64,000 bases of DNA from Streptomyces spiroverticillatus (lineage in GTDB: Bacteria; Actinomycetota; Actinomycetes; Streptomycetales; Streptomycetaceae). Made by a program: the position numbers and the translations under genes. The stretch lies in NCBI GenBank assembly GCA_014650415.1, contig BMUX01000019.1, positions 62,001-126,000 of the forward strand, read 5' to 3'. Each line of letters starts with the position of its first letter. Position 1 is the stretch's first letter. The notes under the pieces are model-generated. The model ran no database searches and was not told the origin of the DNA. It was given only the letters and a program-made list of their open reading frames with translations. This document shows positions 60,461 to 64,000 of the stretch, piece after piece.

Positions 60461-61978
60461 GTGTACGACAAGGGTCAGACCCTCTTCGAGGCCCGGGCGC
60501 TCCACCCCTTCGCCACCGCTCCCGTCGCCGCCGTGTGCGTCGTCGCGGCGGGGCTCCTCACCGCCCTGTCGGGCCGGTACGGCTACCACCGTGACGAGCT
60601 GTACTTCCTGGTCGCCGGGGACCATCCGGACTGGGGGTACGTGGACCAGCCGCCCCTGACCCCGCTGCTGACCAGGGCGTTCAGTTCCGTCTTCGGGGAC
60701 AGCCCGGCGGGGCTGCGGGTGGCGGGGACGCTGGCCTGCGTACTGCTGGTGCTGCTGGTGGCGGCGGTGGCGCGGGAGCTGGGCGGGGACCGGCGGGCGC
60801 AGCTTCTTGCGGCGGTGCTCGCGGCGACGTCGACGTTCGTGCTGGCCGTGGGGCACATCGTGACCACGGCGACGTACGACCTGGTGGCGTGGCTGGCGAT
60901 CGGCTGGCTGTTCCTGCGGCTGCTGCGCAGCGGCAACCCGCGCTGGTGGGCGCCGGTCGGGGCGGCCGTCGGGATCGGCATCCAGAACAAGTACCTGGTG
61001 GCGATGCTGGTCGCCGCCCTGCTCGGCGGGCTCGCGGTGGCCGGGCCCCGACGGCTGTTCCGCAGCGGCTGGCTGGGGGTGGGGGTGGCCCTCGCCGTGC
61101 TGATCGCCTGGCCCAATCTGTGGTGGCAGGAGCAGCACGGGTGGCCCCAGCTCACCGTCGCGGGCGGCATCGTGGCCGACGACGGCACCGAGAACCGGCT
61201 CCTGTTCGTACCGCAGCAACTGCTCTTCCTGTCGCCGTTGTACGTGCCGGTGTGCGTGGTGGGGTGGCTGCGGCTGTGGCGGGACGCGCGGGTGGGGTGG
61301 GCGCGGGCGGTGGCATGGGCGTATCCGCTGCTGTGCCTCCAGGTGATCGGCACGGGCGGCAAGCCGTACTACGCGCTGCCGCTGCTGCTCGTACTGCTGG
61401 CGGCGGGGTGCCCGCCGGCGGTGCGGTGGCTGGCGGGCGGGGCGCGCCGGGTGCGGCGGGGGCTGCTGGCCGGTGCGGTCGCCGTGACGGCGGCGATGAG
61501 CCTGGCGGTGGGGCTGCCGGTGCTGCCGGCGAACCAGGTGGAGTGGGTGAACGGGATCAACCCGGAGCAGGGCGAACAGGTGGGCTGGCCGCAGTTCGCC
61601 GACGCGGTGGCGGCGGGGTGGCAGCGGATACCGCCGGGCGAGCGGGCCCGGTCGGTGATCTTCACGCAGAACTACGGGCAGGCGGGTGCGCTCGTACGGT
61701 ACGGGCCTGCGCGGGGGCTGCCCGCGCCGTACTCGGGGCACATGAGCTTCGCCGACTGGGGTCCACCGCCGGACAGCGCGACGGGGCGCGTGCTGGTGGT
61801 GCTGCAACGGGGCACCGAGGGCGGGACCGGGGGCTTCTTCCGCGGGTGCGAGGGGGTGGGGCGGGTGGACAACGGGGCGGGCGTCGCCAACGAGGAGCAG
61901 GGCGCGACGGTGGAGCTGTGCGCGGGGACGGCGTCCCCCTGGTCCACGCTGTGGCCGCGACTGCGCCACTTCTACTGA
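60461..61978 (+). CDS. GT39/ArnT-like membrane glycosyltransferase, 505 aa
   Basis: A polytopic protein with about ten to eleven helices resembling the dolichyl-phosphate-mannose or ArnT (GT39/GT83, PMT_2) superfamily. The first external loop GRYGYHRDELYFLVAGDHPD then WGYVDQPPLTPLLTR has the acidic D-E pair expected for lipid-linked sugar transfer. The C-terminal 130 residues are a soluble outer domain. It probably moves a sugar from a polyprenyl-phosphate to an extracytoplasmic acceptor. GTG start without Shine-Dalgarno; TAGGCT ends seven bases upstream, so probably leaderless. Its last codons and stop are duplicated in tandem. Confidence 0.87.
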   Translation: MYDKGQTLFEARALHPFATAPVAAVCVVAAGLLTALSGRYGYHRDELYFLVAGDHPDWGYVDQPPLTPLLTRAFSSVFGDSPAGLRVAGTLACVLLVLLVAAVARELGGDRRAQLLAAVLAATSTFVLAVGHIVTTATYDLVAWLAIGWLFLRLLRSGNPRWWAPVGAAVGIGIQNKYLVAMLVAALLGGLAVAGPRRLFRSGWLGVGVALAVLIAWPNLWWQEQHGWPQLTVAGGIVADDGTENRLLFVPQQLLFLSPLYVPVCVVGWLRLWRDARVGWARAVAWAYPLLCLQVIGTGGKPYYALPLLLVLLAAGCPPAVRWLAGGARRVRRGLLAGAVAVTAAMSLAVGLPVLPANQVEWVNGINPEQGEQVGWPQFADAVAAGWQRIPPGERARSVIFTQNYGQAGALVRYGPARGLPAPYSGHMSFADWGPPPDSATGRVLVVLQRGTEGGTGGFFRGCEGVGRVDNGAGVANEEQGATVELCAGTASPWSTLWPRLRHFY

Positions 61979-62032
61979 CCCGGCGGGGCCGTCGCGGCTG
62001 CGCCACTTCTACTGACCCGGCGGGGCCGTCGC
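61961..62032. repeat. 37-bp tandem duplication over the 3' end of the GT39-like gene
   Basis: CTGCGCCACTTCTACTGACC plus CGGCGGGGCCGTCGC occurs at 61961-61995 and again at 61998-62032, identical over 35 bp. It includes the codons for LRHFY and the stop; the second copy is downstream and untranslated. Confidence 0.92.
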
Positions 62033-62046
62033 CCCGCCGCTCGCGG

Positions 62047-62238
62047 CTACGTCCCCTCGCGGTGCCTCACCACCGTGTCCGGACCCGGCGACATCACCGT
62101 CTCGTGCCCGTCCTCGAACCGCACCCGGTACGGCGGCAGCCCGTCCGCCCCGAGCACCTCCACGATCTCCGCGACCCGGTCCCGCTGCCCCACGATCCTG
62201 CCGTGCGTCAGTAACAGATCGCCCACGTTCGCCCGCAT
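62047..62238 (-). CDS. DUF1918 protein, 63 aa
   Basis: A small actinobacterial protein of the DUF1918 family: VGDLLLTHGRIVGQRDRVAE, IVEVLGADGLPPYRVRFEDG, HETVMSPGPDTVV. The PPYRVRF.DGHE core is characteristic. The fold is a small SH3-like barrel; function is not established. The ATG at 62238 has GGAGG nine bases upstream; a GTG six bases earlier is too close to it. It converges with the GT39-like gene. Confidence 0.88.
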   Translation of the reverse strand: MRANVGDLLLTHGRIVGQRDRVAEIVEVLGADGLPPYRVRFEDGHETVMSPGPDTVVRHREGT

Positions 62239-62306
62239 CGCCACTGACCTCCAGAGGTCGGCTCGGAAGCGCCAAGTTTAGTGCGGAGCAGAGGAGTTGA
62301 CGCCTC

Positions 62307-63293
62307 TCAGGCCCGGACCCGCTGGGTGACCGCGATGCACACCAGCACCGCGACCGCCGCGACCGGCGCCGCCATCGGCAGCACCTCACCCAGCAGCAGC
62401 ACCGACCACACCAGCGTCAACAGCGGCTGCGCGAGCTGGAGTTGGCTGGCCCGGGCGACCCCGATCTCCGCCATCCCCCGGTACCAGACCACCAGGCCCA
62501 GGAACTGCGAGCCGATCGCCACCCACAGCAGCCCGGACAGGGCCTTGGCCGTCAGGTGCACCGGTTCCGCGGCGAGTGCGACGGCCGCCGTCGGCAGCGC
62601 CACCGGCAGGCACATCACCAGCGCCCACCCGATGACCTGCCAGCCCGGCATCACCCGGGCCAGCCGGCCGCCCTCGGTGTATCCGGCGGCGCACACCAGC
62701 AGCGCCCCGAAGAGGTAGAGGTCGGCGCCCGACAGCGCGCCCCCGCTCTGCTGCACGGTGAAGGTGATCACCACGGCCGCTCCGGCGAGCGCCGCCGCCC
62801 AGAAGGCGCGGGAGGGGCGGTGCCCGGTGCGTACGGCGGAGAAGACCGCGGTGGTCAGAGGCAGCAGGCCCACGACCACGGCCGCGTGGGCGGTCGTCGA
62901 GGTCCGCAGGGCGAGGGTGGTGAGCATCGGGAAGCCGAGGACGACCCCGATGCCGACGACGGCCAGGCCGCCCCAGTGCCACCGCTCCGGCACGGGCACG
63001 CGCAGGGCGAGCAGCGCGCCGCCCGCAACGAGGGCCGCGAGGACGCTCCGTACGGACACCAGCGTCCAGGGCCCGAAACCGTCGAGCCCCCAGGCGGTGG
63101 CGGGAAAGGTGAGCGAGAAGGCGACGACCCCGAGCGCGGCGAGCACGGTGCCGGTGCGGGCCGGACTCCCGCCGCCCACCGGGATCGGGGTGCGGTGTGC
63201 GCCGGCGAGCTCCCCCGGCGTGCGCCCCGAGTGCTTCGGTGAGCCGTCAACTGCTATCGCCTCACGGGCAGTAGCGCTATTGTCTGCGTTCAT
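62307..63293 (-). CDS. EamA/DMT-family metabolite exporter
   Basis: A 328-aa protein with a polar N-terminus (MNADNSATAREAIAVDGSPK) and about ten helices in two EamA halves (VLAALGVVAFSLTFPATAWG ... GALLVCAAGYTEGGRLARVM ... LQLAQPLLTLVWSVLLLGEV). RhtA/YdcZ-type members export amino acids or other metabolites. No Shine-Dalgarno is present; TACGCT ends five bases upstream of the ATG, suggesting a near-leaderless message. Its start codon overlaps that of the divergent MocR-type gene, which is likely to regulate it. Confidence 0.87.
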   Translation of the reverse strand: MNADNSATAREAIAVDGSPKHSGRTPGELAGAHRTPIPVGGGSPARTGTVLAALGVVAFSLTFPATAWGLDGFGPWTLVSVRSVLAALVAGGALLALRVPVPERWHWGGLAVVGIGVVLGFPMLTTLALRTSTTAHAAVVVGLLPLTTAVFSAVRTGHRPSRAFWAAALAGAAVVITFTVQQSGGALSGADLYLFGALLVCAAGYTEGGRLARVMPGWQVIGWALVMCLPVALPTAAVALAAEPVHLTAKALSGLLWVAIGSQFLGLVVWYRGMAEIGVARASQLQLAQPLLTLVWSVLLLGEVLPMAAPVAAVAVLVCIAVTQRVRA

Positions 63294-64000
63294 GCACGAG
63301 CGTAGCAGCGTCTCTGAACTGGCATCAGCCCTTCGCACGGATCTTCACCGCTACTCCCCCGGTGGAAAGCTGCCGTCCAGCCGGGCCCTCGTCGAGCGGT
63401 ACCGGGTCAGCCCGGTGACCGTCTCCCGGGCGCTCGCCCGGCTCGCCGCCGAGGGGCTCGTGGAGACCCGGCCCGGCGCGGGGGCGTTCCGGACGGCCGA
63501 CCGGCGTACGGAGGCGCGGGCGCCCGGCGACACGTCCTGGCAGGAGGTCGCGCTCAGCGCCGAGGGGGCCACCGACCATGCGCCGCGTGCGGTCGACGCG
63601 ACGGGTCTGCTGGTCACCCTGTCCGCGCCCGCCGTCGGAGTGATCGAGTTCAACGGGGGCTATCTGCACGCCTCCCTCCAGCCGGAGCAGGCCATGGCCG
63701 CCGCCCTCGCCCGCGCCGGGCGGCGGCCGGGGGCGTGGGGGCGGCCGCCCGTCGAGGGCGTCGACGAGCTGCGCGAATGGTTCGCGCGGGGCATCGGCGG
63801 GGCGATCGGCGCCGCCGACGTACTGATCGCGGCAGGCGGTCAGAGCGCGCTGACCACCACGCTGCGCGCCCTCGCGCCGCCCGGCTCGGCCGTGCTGGTC
63901 GAGTCGCCGACGTACCCCGGAATGCTCGCCATCGCGCGGGCGGCCGGGCTGCGGCCGGTACCGGTGCCGGTGGACGCGGACGGTGTACGTCCCGACCTCC
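63292..64000 (+). CDS. MocR-type GntR/aminotransferase regulator (cut by window edge)
   Basis: The first 236 codons are present. A GntR winged helix comes first (SVSELASALRTDLHRYSPGG, KLPSSRALVERYRVSPVTVS, RALARLAAEGLVETRPGAGA), then a linker and the start of a fold-type-I PLP aminotransferase domain (LIAAGGQSALTTTLRALAPP, VLVESPTYPGMLAIARAAG). MocR regulators use PLP or amino-compound binding to control neighbouring transport or metabolism genes, here most likely the divergent EamA exporter. TATTGT ends eight bases before the ATG with no Shine-Dalgarno, so a leaderless mRNA is likely. Confidence 0.92.
   Translation, partial: MHERSSVSELASALRTDLHRYSPGGKLPSSRALVERYRVSPVTVSRALARLAAEGLVETRPGAGAFRTADRRTEARAPGDTSWQEVALSAEGATDHAPRAVDATGLLVTLSAPAVGVIEFNGGYLHASLQPEQAMAAALARAGRRPGAWGRPPVEGVDELREWFARGIGGAIGAADVLIAAGGQSALTTTLRALAPPGSAVLVESPTYPGMLAIARAAGLRPVPVPVDADGVRPDL

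Noticed and set aside
58949..61978. A 1009-codon plus-strand frame
   Set aside because: Only the part from 60461 is a gene (GT39-like). The upstream half is antisense to the carboxylesterase.

Overview
The window is chromosomal DNA of a Streptomyces-type actinomycete. Evidence: very high G+C with G/C-biased third positions; an ssgB sporulation gene; many GTG and occasional TTG starts; a DmdR/IdeR-type iron box; an ECF41-type sigma promoter; and short dispersed intergenic repeats of the kind common in Streptomyces. From memory, the gene order (thrS ... ssgB ... pabB/pabC ... kinase ... cobalamin genes ... metNIQ ... argH ... argCJBDR ... monomeric icd) looks like the SCO1531 to SCO1580 part of the S. 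coelicolor core, but I could not check this. I see no transposase, integrase, prophage, CRISPR array or biosynthetic cluster.

Layout. 1-13.6 kb: the 5' part of thrS, a coupled DUF4365/unknown gene pair, a DnaQ-like exonuclease, two identical tRNA-Val(CAC) genes flanking 3 kb, ssgB, a CGNR regulator, a DsbA-like protein, and a p-aminobenzoate pair (pabB, pabC). 13.7-14.2 kb: tRNA-Gly, tRNA-Cys and three tRNA-Val(GAC) with a good promoter and terminator. 14.2-20 kb: an OFA-family transporter with a 40-aa companion, small proteins, a phosphotransferase and a membrane Ser/Thr kinase. 20-28.3 kb: an RNA methyltransferase, then siroheme/cobalamin genes (cobA/cysG, a BluB-CobT fusion with a roughly 735-residue low-complexity N-terminus, cobL). 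28.4-32.3 kb: metNIQ behind a long leader that encodes a Met/Cys-rich 28-aa peptide. 32.4-38.9 kb: membrane proteins, a sigma-like factor, GDPD, PlsC and a tetR-MFS operon. 39-50.3 kb: argH and the argCJBDR operon, both with similar ArgR-box-like sites, separated by a type II NADH dehydrogenase, a HEAT-repeat protein, an L,D-transpeptidase-like protein and a BASS transporter. 50.3-64 kb: an ankyrin/HEAT protein, an iron-regulated siderophore-interacting protein, a MauE-like protein, monomeric isocitrate dehydrogenase, an ECF41 sigma factor with a matching upstream promoter, a carboxylesterase, a GT39-like membrane protein, and a divergent EamA/MocR pair whose start codons overlap.

How genes work together. 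Arginine: argC-J-B-D make ornithine precursors by the acetyl-recycling route, argH completes arginine, and ArgR (last gene of its own operon) is the likely repressor of both units. Cobalamin/siroheme: CobA/CysG supplies precorrin-2 or siroheme, CobL acts mid-ring, and BluB-CobT makes and activates the lower ligand. Methionine uptake (MetNIQ) is probably controlled by its leader. Translational coupling by ATGA/GTGA overlaps is used in argCJBD, metNI and tetR-MFS.

Most of this is housekeeping DNA. The least explained pieces are the metNIQ leader, the long low-complexity domain on BluB-CobT, the DUF4365 pair, and the EamA/MocR start-codon overlap.
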